Below are positions 28,584 through 37,091 of a DNA stretch of 64,000 bases, piece by piece. The notes beneath the pieces are model-generated. The model searched no databases and had not been told where the DNA came from. It saw nothing but the letters and a program-made list of their open reading frames with translations. Within the stretch, counting starts at the first letter, position 1. Each line of letters opens with the position of its first letter. This DNA comes from Thiospirochaeta perfilievii (GTDB lineage: Bacteria; Spirochaetota; Spirochaetia; DSM-2461): positions 124,001 through 188,000 of the forward strand of contig NZ_CP035807.1 in the NCBI RefSeq assembly GCF_008329945.1, in the 5' to 3' direction. A program made the position numbers and the translations under genes.

Positions 28584-30563
28584 CTATACCTTTAGGTTGA
28601 ATGTTATACACCTTAATTTAAAAAATATTTCTAACTCTTTTAAGTAATATTTAGTTAAAATATGGCTGTTATTATAATTTGCTGCTAGAGAGAAATATCC
28701 ATAAGCCTTAGGGTAGTTTTTCAAGGCTATACTTTTAACACCATTTTCAAATGCTTCTTTAAATAGAGGATCTAAAATATAGGTCTTTGGAATAACCTGG
28801 TATAGAGTTATTGGCTCATCCTCCCCCTTTAATATAATATCTCCTAGGGTTAAAATATCTTCCTTTTTTAATGATGATAGTGCATATACAGATTTTGTAA
28901 TTAGTATCTCTATCCCCATCTTCGAATTAAAACTATCCATATAACCAAGGACTCTTGTAACTTCCGATACAGCAGTTGCCTGTACCCTATTTTTAGATCC
29001 AATAGTACCTAAAACAACTCTACCAAAGTGTAGAGACATTCCAATTCTTATACCTGTTGTAGAAGCTACCTTATCACTTATTTTTAGGGTTGCCTTTACT
29101 GCATAGTCTGGGGGACATTCAAATATGGCTCTTACTCCATCACCACCATAGGACTCAATATATCCACCAAAATTTACGACTTCATTTCCAACAATATCAT
29201 AAAAATCATTAATCATTGTAAAGTTCTCTTTTGGTGTTAAGCTCTCTGATAGTTTAGTAAAATCCCTAATATCTATATAAACCATAGTTACAGGTTCTAC
29301 AATAAATTCCCCGGCATCTCTATCCTCTAATTTCATATTTCCCAGTTTTTTTAGAATTGTTATTGGTACAAATTTTGAGAATAGAACCCTTGTATTTGCA
29401 TTAATTCTCTCCTTATCTTTAATAAAATTTGTTGACTCTACTCTTTTTTGACCAATCATAATAAACATTGTAATAACAACAATAAAAACAAACTGGGCAC
29501 TATAATAATCAAAAGCTATAAATAGTGTATTTGAAACTATGTCAAAAACTATGGATAAAAAGAACAAAACTATAGAGGTTAGAGCCAGTAGAGAGTATTT
29601 TCTCCTTTTTTTTACTGTTCTAACTAATTTTGAAATAATGTAAGTACCAGCAATAAGGACCTCTATATGCATAATTGTTAAAATATTAAACTTATTAAAT
29701 ATATTTAAAGGAAGAAATGCTAAAAATGATGAAGCAAGGGATATTATTGTAAAAAACAGAGAGAAACGGGTCTTAAACTCCAATGGGTAGAGGGATGTAA
29801 AAAAAAGAAGTATAAAAGTCAATGCCCATAACTCACTAGCCTTGTTAAATTGAAACTCCATAGCCCATGTTACCCATGGGATAATATCCTGTATTGTTGT
29901 ATTTTTTATTAAGTATGATCTTATTCCATAGGATAAGGTAAAGAGTGAAAAATATAGGTTATATTTGTTTTTTATATTAATTAAAAACATTAATATAAAT
30001 AGGACAGAACAGATTAAAAGTAGTCCTGTTGTAAAATAGTCCTTACTTTGACTTTTAATATAGATATCAATTACATCCTCGCTTTTTCCATATAACATCC
30101 ACTTAAATAACCATTTATTTTTAAAATGAAAGTTTGAGAACTCTATAACAATATGAGCCTTATCACTTTTGGGGACAAAGTTCATTAGAGCTCTTTTAAT
30201 AACAGGAGTACTATCTTTCATACTATCTGAGACTTCCCCAAACTGCCCAACTAAAACATCATCTATCCAGATCCTAGATGAGGAGAAAAACCCGGAGGTG
30301 TAAAGGGTGTAATTTTCCCCTACAGTAACATCTATTTCAGTTGAAACTGTTCCGTATAAATATTCGTAGTCCTGTAGTTTATCTATGCTACTTCCAGATA
30401 GATAAAGATTATAATCGGGTTTATTATTCTCAATTTTTTCAGTTTTTATAAACTTATTTTTATATAAGTCCCACTTACCATCTATCTCTATTAAATTATG
30501 GTTTAAATTACAAGAGGTTAAAAAAAGAGTTATAATTGGTAATAAGATTATATTTTTAATCAC
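28584..30563 (-). CDS. 7TMR-DISM class III cyclase, metal-binding (C1-like) half
   Basis: The 659-residue protein has a lipoprotein-like signal (LFLTSC), an extracytoplasmic sugar-binding-like 7TMR-DISMED region to about residue 170, seven membrane helices (about 175-372), and a cyclase homology domain (about 420-590). Both metal-binding aspartates are present: Asp431 in YIDIRDF and Asp475 in GGDGVR. The adenine-specifying Lys is Ser471, the adenine-specifying Asp is Gln528, and the transition-state Asn and Arg are Arg537 and Tyr541. By itself it should not form a standard active site. Its gene overlaps the partner cyclase gene by 4 bases. It may make cAMP or cGMP only as part of a heterodimer. 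Confidence 0.88.
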   Translation of the reverse strand: MIKNIILLPIITLFLTSCNLNHNLIEIDGKWDLYKNKFIKTEKIENNKPDYNLYLSGSSIDKLQDYEYLYGTVSTEIDVTVGENYTLYTSGFFSSSRIWIDDVLVGQFGEVSDSMKDSTPVIKRALMNFVPKSDKAHIVIEFSNFHFKNKWLFKWMLYGKSEDVIDIYIKSQSKDYFTTGLLLICSVLFILMFLINIKNKYNLYFSLFTLSYGIRSYLIKNTTIQDIIPWVTWAMEFQFNKASELWALTFILLFFTSLYPLEFKTRFSLFFTIISLASSFLAFLPLNIFNKFNILTIMHIEVLIAGTYIISKLVRTVKKRRKYSLLALTSIVLFFLSIVFDIVSNTLFIAFDYYSAQFVFIVVITMFIMIGQKRVESTNFIKDKERINANTRVLFSKFVPITILKKLGNMKLEDRDAGEFIVEPVTMVYIDIRDFTKLSESLTPKENFTMINDFYDIVGNEVVNFGGYIESYGGDGVRAIFECPPDYAVKATLKISDKVASTTGIRIGMSLHFGRVVLGTIGSKNRVQATAVSEVTRVLGYMDSFNSKMGIEILITKSVYALSSLKKEDILTLGDIILKGEDEPITLYQVIPKTYILDPLFKEAFENGVKSIALKNYPKAYGYFSLAANYNNSHILTKYYLKELEIFFKLRCITFNLKV

Positions 30564-32506
30564 TTATCTAAGTCCTCTAAACATTTATTTTTTTTAATTA
30601 GATTTAAAAAATATTTTGATGGTTTATGATTATGTTCAATCTTTAAGATATTCATTAAAACATGTTCTATTTTCTCTAATGGACTATCCTCAAGTTTTTT
30701 CATTGTTATACTAAAAAGACGATCACTCTCTTGGATACTTTTTGTATAAAGAGAGTATATACCAATAAAATTTTGTTTACCCTTTAGCTTAACTCTCCCC
30801 ATAAAGAGGGTACTGTAAAGTGATGGATTTTCCAATTTATTATAAACATCCTCACTTATTAAAATATCCCTTGATATTTTCTCGGTAAATGAGTTAATTC
30901 TACTAGCTGTATTAACAACCTTTGATATTACAGTTGCATCAACCCTTTTTTCATCCCCAACTAAACCTATTGTTTGTGAACCAATATGGATTCCTGTTCT
31001 CATCTTAAGTGGCTTTCCAAAGGAGTTTGAACTATTAAATTTCTCTAATCTCTTGTTTATCTCAATTACAGCTTTTATTGCATCCTCAGGTCTACCAGGG
31101 AAAAGAGCCATTACCGTCTCATCAATAAATTTATCAATAAAGCCACCGTTATCACTAATAATAGGGGCTATAAGTGAGTAACACCTATTTAGAAGACCTA
31201 TAGTCTCCTCCGCCTTATATAGTTTTAACTCTTTTTTGAAACCTATAATACTTGTAAATATTATAGTCATATCCTTATCTACACCATCACCCCGTTTAAT
31301 TGAAGAGATATTACCCATACCAACAGTTTTAACAAAGGCGTTAGGAACAAATTTACTTAAATACCTAATTACCTTAATATTTTCTAGGGTTAGATTTTCA
31401 ATTTTTTTAATTTTTCTAATCTCTCTTTGTGAAACAATATAGGACATAGATAAAATAAATACGATCATAGAACTTGGTAATATCTGAAAATCGAAGTAGT
31501 TAAAAAATAGATTAAAGGAGTCAAATACCGCTGCTATAAATAGGGTTATAATACTTACTAATATTCTTAAAGAGTCCTCTTTTTTTTGTTTAATACAGAA
31601 ACTTAGGTTAATAATTATAAATAGACTACTTAGCCCTATAAAAGAGTAAAACAGATAGAGGAAGGATATATAAATTTTAGGTGGAGTAAAAATTAATATT
31701 AAGGGGAAAAAAGTACTAATTCCTATCATAACCAGTGAGATTCTAGGGAGTACACTCTTTTTATAATAATGAAAAATAAAAAGCAGAGTTAACAATGGTA
31801 TAATATATATGGAAATATACTCTAATTTATTTAACCAGAAGTATGATAAGTTGGGAATAAAATTAAAAATAATTTTATCATTTGTAACTACACCTCTAAT
31901 TGCTAGAAACAGGCATATAAGGGCAAAAAAAAGTGTTGATTTATCGTTTCTAAAATTTAAAAAGAGAACTAAAAAGAATAAAAACATAATTATAGATGCT
32001 CCAGAAATTAGAGTATCTCGTAGTATATTTTTCTCGTATCTTTTAAGGACTTTATTAAAATCTCCTAAATACGGGGTACTTCTAAAACCTCCGAATTTTT
32101 CCGTGTTATTTGTTATATAAAACTCTAAAAGATTGTCCCCTTTTTTAAGAGTAAGTGGAATATACATGGATCTATTTTGTCTATCTGATGCTATTAATTC
32201 AGAGTTTAAATAGAAAGTGAATTGTGTGTTTATTTGGGATAGAGAAAATAAAAGATTACCCACCCCTGAGCTTTTTACAACTAAAGAGTATTTAACTGTT
32301 CCTAAATTCCCCCTCCAGCTACCTGGAACCTGGGAAAACTCGGTTAAGCCATTTTTATAACTAACCTTCCAATCCCCAGCAAGGGATATAGGATCATTAC
32401 CTTTAAAACTGTAATATCTAAGATCAATCTCTCCCTTATCCACATTTGAGAAGAGTGGAATCGAAATTGAGATAAATATTAGAATAAGAAGAGATTTATA
32501 CCCCAT
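30560..32506 (-). CDS. 7TMR-DISM class III cyclase, catalytic-residue (C2-like) half
   Basis: The 648-residue protein has a signal peptide, an extracytoplasmic 7TMR-DISMED domain (about residues 21-155), seven membrane helices (about 163-360) and a cyclase homology domain (about 410-580). It retains the base-specifying Lys459 (DKF) and Asp523 (RVDAT), and the transition-state Asn532 and Arg536 (VNTASR). Both metal aspartates are lost: Ser419 replaces the first (FTSIIGF) and Glu463 the second (FIDETV). This is the exact complement of the neighbouring cyclase. It overlaps that gene by 4 bases and the upstream phosphatase by one, so it should be made together with both. Confidence 0.88.
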   Translation of the reverse strand: MGYKSLLILIFISISIPLFSNVDKGEIDLRYYSFKGNDPISLAGDWKVSYKNGLTEFSQVPGSWRGNLGTVKYSLVVKSSGVGNLLFSLSQINTQFTFYLNSELIASDRQNRSMYIPLTLKKGDNLLEFYITNNTEKFGGFRSTPYLGDFNKVLKRYEKNILRDTLISGASIIMFLFFLVLFLNFRNDKSTLFFALICLFLAIRGVVTNDKIIFNFIPNLSYFWLNKLEYISIYIIPLLTLLFIFHYYKKSVLPRISLVMIGISTFFPLILIFTPPKIYISFLYLFYSFIGLSSLFIIINLSFCIKQKKEDSLRILVSIITLFIAAVFDSFNLFFNYFDFQILPSSMIVFILSMSYIVSQREIRKIKKIENLTLENIKVIRYLSKFVPNAFVKTVGMGNISSIKRGDGVDKDMTIIFTSIIGFKKELKLYKAEETIGLLNRCYSLIAPIISDNGGFIDKFIDETVMALFPGRPEDAIKAVIEINKRLEKFNSSNSFGKPLKMRTGIHIGSQTIGLVGDEKRVDATVISKVVNTASRINSFTEKISRDILISEDVYNKLENPSLYSTLFMGRVKLKGKQNFIGIYSLYTKSIQESDRLFSITMKKLEDSPLEKIEHVLMNILKIEHNHKPSKYFLNLIKKNKCLEDLDK

Positions 32507-33081
32507 TAGCAGCTAATTTTATTAATATCTAGAGCATGGGAGTTAATAAAATCTATCTCCCAATTTTGTGAGTATTTTAATCCTGTTAAAGAGCAGTTCT
32601 TTATTGGGGTATTTTCCCAATTTATTTTATTAGAGCTTAAGTGACTTAATAGTGAAATAATAACACCTCCATGGGTAAAAACAAGGTAACGACCACTCTC
32701 AAGTTTACTACAATCCCCTAAAAAGTCTAACAATTTATTTGTAAAGTCTTTAATGGTTTCTACACCATAATCCTTTGTTGACTCCCTCATTGTTTTTACA
32801 AAAGAAGCCTCTTGTCCTGCAAGTTCACCAAAATTTCGCTCCATTATCCTCTCTTCTAACTCTATAGGAATATTTAGATTGTTATTAACTATTTGGGCTG
32901 TTTTTAGTGCTCTATCAAGGGGTGAAGAGATGATCTTTTTAAACTCTTTATCAATTTTTGAGGATAGAAGAATTGCTTCTTCCACACCCCTATCATTAAG
33001 AGGAATATCTATTATACCCTGTAGTTTACCCTCTAGATTCCAGTTAGTCTGTCCATGTCTAATAAAAACAAGTTCTACCAC
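32506..33081 (-). CDS. Histidine phosphatase family protein (phosphoglycerate mutase-like)
   Basis: The 191-residue protein has the branch-1 histidine phosphatase start VFIRHGQTNWNLEGKLQG (phosphohistidine in RHG), IISSPLDRALKTAQIV, the catalytic ERNFGELAGQE segment and the second histidine motif VFTHGGVIISLL. The family includes cofactor-dependent phosphoglycerate mutases, alpha-ribazole phosphatase and broad phosphatases; the substrate is not evident. It overlaps the PHP gene by 7 bases and the cyclase gene by one, so the four genes 33797 to 28584 form one operon. Confidence 0.9.
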   Translation of the reverse strand: MVELVFIRHGQTNWNLEGKLQGIIDIPLNDRGVEEAILLSSKIDKEFKKIISSPLDRALKTAQIVNNNLNIPIELEERIMERNFGELAGQEASFVKTMRESTKDYGVETIKDFTNKLLDFLGDCSKLESGRYLVFTHGGVIISLLSHLSSNKINWENTPIKNCSLTGLKYSQNWEIDFINSHALDINKISC

Positions 33082-33797
33082 TTTATATCCCTTGAAATAT
33101 AATTTAGAAATTCATCTGAATCTTGATTAATTACAAGTTCCTTGGGAAATCCAATCTCATCTATAAGTTTTATAGCCATATCAAATCGGCCTACACTGGA
33201 AGTGTGATGGGAGTCGCTACCTAGAACAATTTTAGCACCTTCATTTCCACAGATCTCTAAAATTTTAATTAATCCCTCCCTACTGTTTTCCCTAAAGGTA
33301 GTTGGTAGAAGAGAACTGTTATTTAGCTCTAGAAGTGTTTTACTCTCTTTTGCTTTTTTTACAACATTGACATAATCAAACCTATACCTACTATCTTCAG
33401 GGTGGCCAATAATATCTACATTTTTATTTTCCATTAAATTAATAAGGGCTTCTGTAGTTTTAATAGGTGTGGAGGGCTCTATACAAGGGCCGTGGAAACT
33501 AGCTACAACTAACTCCATTTCTGACAAAATATCAGTTGGAATATCTAAACGACCAGTATAATCAATAATATTGGCCTCTACCCCACGGAGGATTCTAACA
33601 CCTGAAATTAACTTTGGAATTACACGTAAATTATGAAAATGATAAATATGGGCTCCACCAGGCATAGCCGGACCATGATCTGTTGTTGCCATAATTTTAA
33701 GTCCCTTTTGGGAAGCGGCCAATGCCATCTCATTTAATGATGAGTAGGCATGACCAGATGCTACTGTATGTGTGTGTGTATCTAATTCTAAATTCAT
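33075..33797 (-). CDS. PHP-domain phosphatase/hydrolase (YcdX-like)
   Basis: The 240-residue protein has the PHP metal-site motifs LDTHTHTVASGHAYSS near the N-terminus, ATTDHGPAMPGG, RGVEANIIDYTGRLD, ASFHGPC, DIIGHPED and GSDSHHTSSVG. These metal ligands and the overall length match YcdX-type phosphatases. It leads the operon containing the phosphatase and two cyclase genes. A role in dephosphorylating a small metabolite is likely, but the substrate is unknown. Confidence 0.88.
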   Translation of the reverse strand: MNLELDTHTHTVASGHAYSSLNEMALAASQKGLKIMATTDHGPAMPGGAHIYHFHNLRVIPKLISGVRILRGVEANIIDYTGRLDIPTDILSEMELVVASFHGPCIEPSTPIKTTEALINLMENKNVDIIGHPEDSRYRFDYVNVVKKAKESKTLLELNNSSLLPTTFRENSREGLIKILEICGNEGAKIVLGSDSHHTSSVGRFDMAIKLIDEIGFPKELVINQDSDEFLNYISRDIKW

Positions 33798-33814
33798 AAT
33801 TAAATAATATCAGA

Positions 33815-34000
33815 TTAAATATTTAATTGGAATGAGTATTCCCTACTCTTAAGGGTAAAAAGCCATCTAAAACCGGGGTTATAATTCTTGTTAAAAATCT
33901 CAGGGGATGTGGATACACCTAGTATTAATCCACGGTTATTAAAATATACAACTTGAGTAGTATTGACTATAATATTTCTATCTGTATAATTTAAATCAGA
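33815..34000 (-). pseudogene. Possible gene remnant next to ssrA
   Basis: A minus-strand frame with no start codon reads as protein-like sequence for about 60 codons (for example NTTQVVYFNNRGLILGVSTS, then NPGFRWLFTLKSREYSFQL) and ends in TAA at 33815-33817. It abuts the 5' end of the tmRNA gene, which cuts off anything upstream. It may be the tail of a gene truncated by rearrangement. It could also be a chance open frame; apart from this the 206-base gap between the PHP gene and ssrA shows nothing. Confidence 0.3.
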
Positions 34001-34003
34001 ACC

Positions 34004-34387
34004 GGGGGTGCCCTGGATTCGACTGGCGGACTGTAGTTTAATAGGCTGCAGGTAGAGCGTCTAACTCTTAAAACTGGTCAACAATTTAAATGCTAAAAAA
34101 GAAGACGAAGTTATTATCGCTTTAGGTGATAACGTGTCATTAGCACTAGCAGCATAGTTCTGCTAGCGGGAATATTGAGTCGCTGTTCCTAGGCTCCTTG
34201 GACCCGTAAGAAATAGGGACTTACCGGTTTTTTTGTTAAGAGTCTAACTGGGAAAATTATATCTTAACTGGATTAGGGAACGGTTGCCTCTTCTTGTACC
34301 CCTAATTGAGACTTAAACGAAGGGACTAAACCTGTAGAGGTTTATTAAACACCCGTTAGGACGAGGGTTCGATTCCCTCCACCTCCA
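34004..34387 (+). ncRNA. ssrA: Transfer-messenger RNA
   Basis: tmRNA rescues stalled ribosomes. The 5' acceptor strand GGGGGTG pairs with CACCTCC at 34380-34386, followed by discriminator A; no CCA is encoded. The 5' CCCTGGATTCGACTGG and the 3' T-arm GAGGGTTCGATTCCCTC are typical. The tag frame ends in ALGDNVSLALAA and TAG (34119-34157). I place the resume codon at GCT 34119 because it lies 11 bases after AGACG (34103-34107), which can pair with CGTCT (34058-34062) as stem 2 of pseudoknot 1; the same spacing is found in E. coli. This leaves an unusually long loop (34069-34102). The frame is open further upstream, so a longer tag cannot be excluded. Confidence 0.95.
34362..34387 (+). other. 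Probable integration site (attL core) in the 3' end of ssrA
   Basis: Tyrosine recombinases of genomic islands often target the T-arm and 3' end of ssrA and restore it on insertion. An integrase gene starts 158 bases downstream in the same orientation, and accessory genes follow. The matching direct repeat that would mark the other island end is not in the window, so the boundaries are inferred. Confidence 0.45.
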
Positions 34388-34395
34388 TTGAATTT

Positions 34396-34444
34396 GACTT
34401 CTGTAAATCGTTATAGTATAATGATTTATAGAAGTCTTTTTTTT
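34396..34444 (+). terminator. Rho-independent terminator of ssrA
   Basis: GACTTCTGTAAATCGTTATA and its near-complement ending GATTTATAGAAGTC form a long stem (34396-34436), followed by eight Ts. It lies 8 bases after the mature tmRNA 3' end. Confidence 0.9.
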
Positions 34445-34452
34445 GCTCAAAT

Positions 34453-34476
34453 GGTCAAAGTGACCAGAGTGTGACC
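34453..34476 (+). repeat. GGTCA/TGACC inverted and direct repeats ahead of the integrase
   Basis: GGTCAAAGTGACC (34453-34465) is an inverted repeat, and TGACC recurs at 34472-34476. It lies between the ssrA terminator and the integrase start. Such short repeats could be integrase arm-type binding sites or an operator for the integrase gene. The 34388-34545 gap holds nothing else recognisable. Confidence 0.4.
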
Positions 34477-34545
34477 AAAACGAATTTCAGTCCCTGGTCG
34501 TAATCTAAAGATTACTGCTCGGGTTTGCAGCCTAGGAGATATGAT

Positions 34546-35666
34546 ATGGGACGACCTAAAGAACAATTTACACTCTATAAAAGAGAAACCCAAAATGGTA
34601 AAGGTATCTGGTATTACAGAACATATGATGCTTTTGGTAAAAGAACCACAAAAAAATCTACTGGACAAACTAACAAAACAGCAGCACATAACTATTGTTT
34701 ACAACTATTTAAAGACAATTTATTAATATCAGATTCATCTATCAAAATAAATGATTATATAAAAAATAAAAAGTTTTATGTGTGGGGAGAGTGTACATAT
34801 TGTGCTGAAAATGAAGTTACACAATCCTATGCAAACCAATGCCTAGCTCGATATAAAAATCACATTAAACCATATATCGGTAAGATGTCATTTGATGATA
34901 TTACATATAATACAATAAACCAGTGGCAAGCAAAACTATTAACTGATAAAAAGCTTTCCCCTAAAACTGTAAGAGATACAAGAACTGTACTTTATACTGT
35001 TTTAGATTATGCTAAAGTTGATGGATTCTTAACTAAAGATCTCAAAATAGGGATCAAAAAACTCCCTAGAAACCACAAAAAGGTACGAGGGATATTAACA
35101 GAGACAGAAATTAGAAAACTTTTTGATAAAGAAAATTACACTGAATACTGGGGAGATAACTTCCTATACTATACAGCATCTTTAGTTGCGTGCTTTACAG
35201 GAATGAGACAGGGAGAAATTCTAGCTTTAACCCCTGATAAAATATTTGAGAACCATATCTATGTCTGTCATAGTTACAATAAGTTTGGACTTGGTCCAAC
35301 TAAAACAAAAGAAACCAGACAGGTCTATATGAATAAAATAGTAAAACAACAACTAATAGAAATAATGCCGGAATCAGGATTCATATTCTCAATTAATAAA
35401 AAGAAACCCCTAACCCTCAAAGATTAACAGAAGCATTCTACAGAGCAATTGAAAAGATGGGTATAAATACAGAACTCAGAGAACAAAGAAACTTAACATT
35501 CCACTCCTTCAGACACTTCCTAGTAACATACCTAAGAGGAAAAGGTGTTACTGATGCTGAAATAACATCAATAACAGGGCAAAAGACTATAAAGGTAATT
35601 GATGATTATACAAGGTTTGATAAATTATCTAATCATAATGTGGTTGCTGCTTTGGATTCTATATAA
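34546..35666 (+). pseudogene. Tyrosine recombinase/integrase split by a frameshift
   Basis: The first frame (34546-35427) encodes an N-terminal arm-binding region (MGRPKEQFTLYKRETQNGKG), a SAM-like core-binding domain and the catalytic Arg in CFTGMRQGEILAL. The second frame continues the same protein from about 35403 (NPQRLTEAFYRAIEKMG) and holds HSFRHFLVTYL (HxxR) and the Tyr nucleophile in IDDYTRFD. One base appears to be lost or gained near the A/C-rich tract at 35395-35410. I chose ATG 34546 because AGGAGA lies 6 bases upstream of it; an upstream in-frame ATG lacks this. The HxxR-following His/Trp position reads GQK. Inactivation, a sequencing error or programmed frameshifting are all possible. 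Confidence 0.85.
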
Positions 35667-35677
35667 CAATAAAAATC

Positions 35678-36607
35678 CTAATTAGATAAATCTAAAAGAA
35701 ATCCTATTAGTCCTCCATTTATACACAATTCCGAAAGTTTTGAATCGTCATAAATAATGATATCTTTTTCTAACTTGGAATCAATATAATTTCTTAAATC
35801 ATTTGCAGGTGAGTGAACAATAAAAAAATATTTATCATACTCATTCATATTCAAAAAATCTGTTTTATAATCATTAAATGTTTTTAAAGAGCTCTCAGAC
35901 TTTATCTGAACAATCGCCCTCTCATCTGTCACTGGAGCAAGAAGTTCAAGATCAATTGTTTTAGCTGTTTTACCTGCAATACCTACTCTGGACCAACCAG
36001 CTGACCGAAATATCAAGTCAATAAAAATTTCAAAGTCTTTCCAGTTTAATTTTTTTATTATGAGTTTTAAATTCTTTTTTAATTCAACCAAAGATTTTTC
36101 TACTGCAATTACTTCTTTACTTTGCTTACCATTGATTTTGTTTAGGAGATACTCTTTTTCTTTTACATCACATATTGTACCTCTAAAACCTTGAACTTTG
36201 GTTAATCTTCCACTTAATTCTTGTATAAATAGTTGTTTTCCATTTATATCTATATTTTTCCAACCACCAACAGTGTTCCTAACTTTACTACCGTCATCAT
36301 TAACTTGTATACCTGGTTGTGCAAAACAGTACCATAATGAATTATTATAAAATGTAACCCACATAGCCGATTCAGGTTCTTCATAGAATTTCTTTATTTG
36401 ATTTTTATGACTTGTTGTTGCGCTCTGGACAGTACTATATTCTTTTGTAATTAAATCAGATACTTTCTCCCATTGCCCAGACATGCATAATTGATGGTCT
36501 ATTTCGTTATACCCAAGTTTTATTGTTCCATTGGTCTCAATACATTCTTTCTCAAAATCCCCTTTGACTCCAAGTTTTATGAAATTAATTCTTTCTGGTG
36601 TATACAT
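35678..36607 (-). CDS. Mrr-like PD-(D/E)XK endonuclease, last gene of the addBA operon (309 aa)
   Basis: The C-terminal part has a restriction-endonuclease fold: WKDFEIFIDLIFRSAGW (about 189-205), then Asp219 in TIDLELL, and Gln234-Ile-Lys236 in AIVQIKSES. This matches the D-(X)n-QxK active site of the Mrr family. The N-terminal 150 residues (MYTPERINFIKLGVKGDFEK to FRGTICDVKEKEYLLNKI) form a separate domain that I do not recognise. It lies 10 bases after the 157-residue gene with its own AAGGAG ribosome-binding site. Its position at the end of an AddB/AddA-led operon suggests it acts with that machine. Confidence 0.8.
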   Translation of the reverse strand: MYTPERINFIKLGVKGDFEKECIETNGTIKLGYNEIDHQLCMSGQWEKVSDLITKEYSTVQSATTSHKNQIKKFYEEPESAMWVTFYNNSLWYCFAQPGIQVNDDGSKVRNTVGGWKNIDINGKQLFIQELSGRLTKVQGFRGTICDVKEKEYLLNKINGKQSKEVIAVEKSLVELKKNLKLIIKKLNWKDFEIFIDLIFRSAGWSRVGIAGKTAKTIDLELLAPVTDERAIVQIKSESSLKTFNDYKTDFLNMNEYDKYFFIVHSPANDLRNYIDSKLEKDIIIYDDSKLSELCINGGLIGFLLDLSN

Positions 36608-36617
36608 TCTTAACTCC

Positions 36618-37091
36618 TTATTGCTTAATTAATTCTTTATATTGTATTGGTTTCTCTAGAAATATATTTATAAATGGATCTAGGCTAATTTCCTCATATC
36701 TATATTGCATAAATTCCATTTTAACATTTTTAAATATACCCCTTAGAGGTTCAGTTATATCTATTTCATAATCCCACATAACGGAAATATCAGTTGGGTT
36801 AACTAACTGATAATGATAGTCTCCATTTAAATTTATATTTAATCCAATAATTTCTCCATTTTCTTCTCGACCGGGAATGACCCTTTGGCAAATAGGAAAA
36901 AAGTCCTCTAAAAAAAGACTGAAATTGTGATCTTCATGAAAAATTAGTTTAATATTCATAGTCTCTTCTAAAAAGTTAGACATATCTTCTAATGTTTCTC
37001 GTTTCTTCCGTAAAGTTTCAATAAAGTCATACAGGTCTGGTATCTCTATAGGAAAATAACTGTCTAAATCTTCTATATTAAATTTACTCAT
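36618..37091 (-). CDS. Unknown small protein, related to its upstream neighbour (157 aa)
   Basis: This is a soluble acidic 157-residue protein with no signal or membrane segment. I do not recognise it. It shares a faint pattern with the 161-residue protein encoded just upstream: NFLEETMNIKL here against KYLEENIGIRL there, FFPICQRVI against FYPFARRCY, and similar C-terminal LDPFINIFLEKPIQYKEL against LPLQKFFGDPIKSEEL. The two genes overlap by 4 bases (ATGA) and may be diverged duplicates. A regulatory or adaptor role for the neighbouring nucleases is a guess from context. Confidence 0.75.
   Translation of the reverse strand: MSKFNIEDLDSYFPIEIPDLYDFIETLRKKRETLEDMSNFLEETMNIKLIFHEDHNFSLFLEDFFPICQRVIPGREENGEIIGLNINLNGDYHYQLVNPTDISVMWDYEIDITEPLRGIFKNVKMEFMQYRYEEISLDPFINIFLEKPIQYKELIKQ

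Noticed and set aside
34077-34118. A 26-residue tmRNA tag starting with Val at 34077
   Set aside because: The frame is open, but the probable pseudoknot stem 2 lies inside it and the GCT at 34119 has the E. coli-like 11-base spacing, giving a normal 12-residue tag. Kept as an alternative only.
34525-34545. Integrase start at 34525
   Set aside because: The ribosome-binding site AGGAGA lies inside this extension and fits the ATG at 34546.
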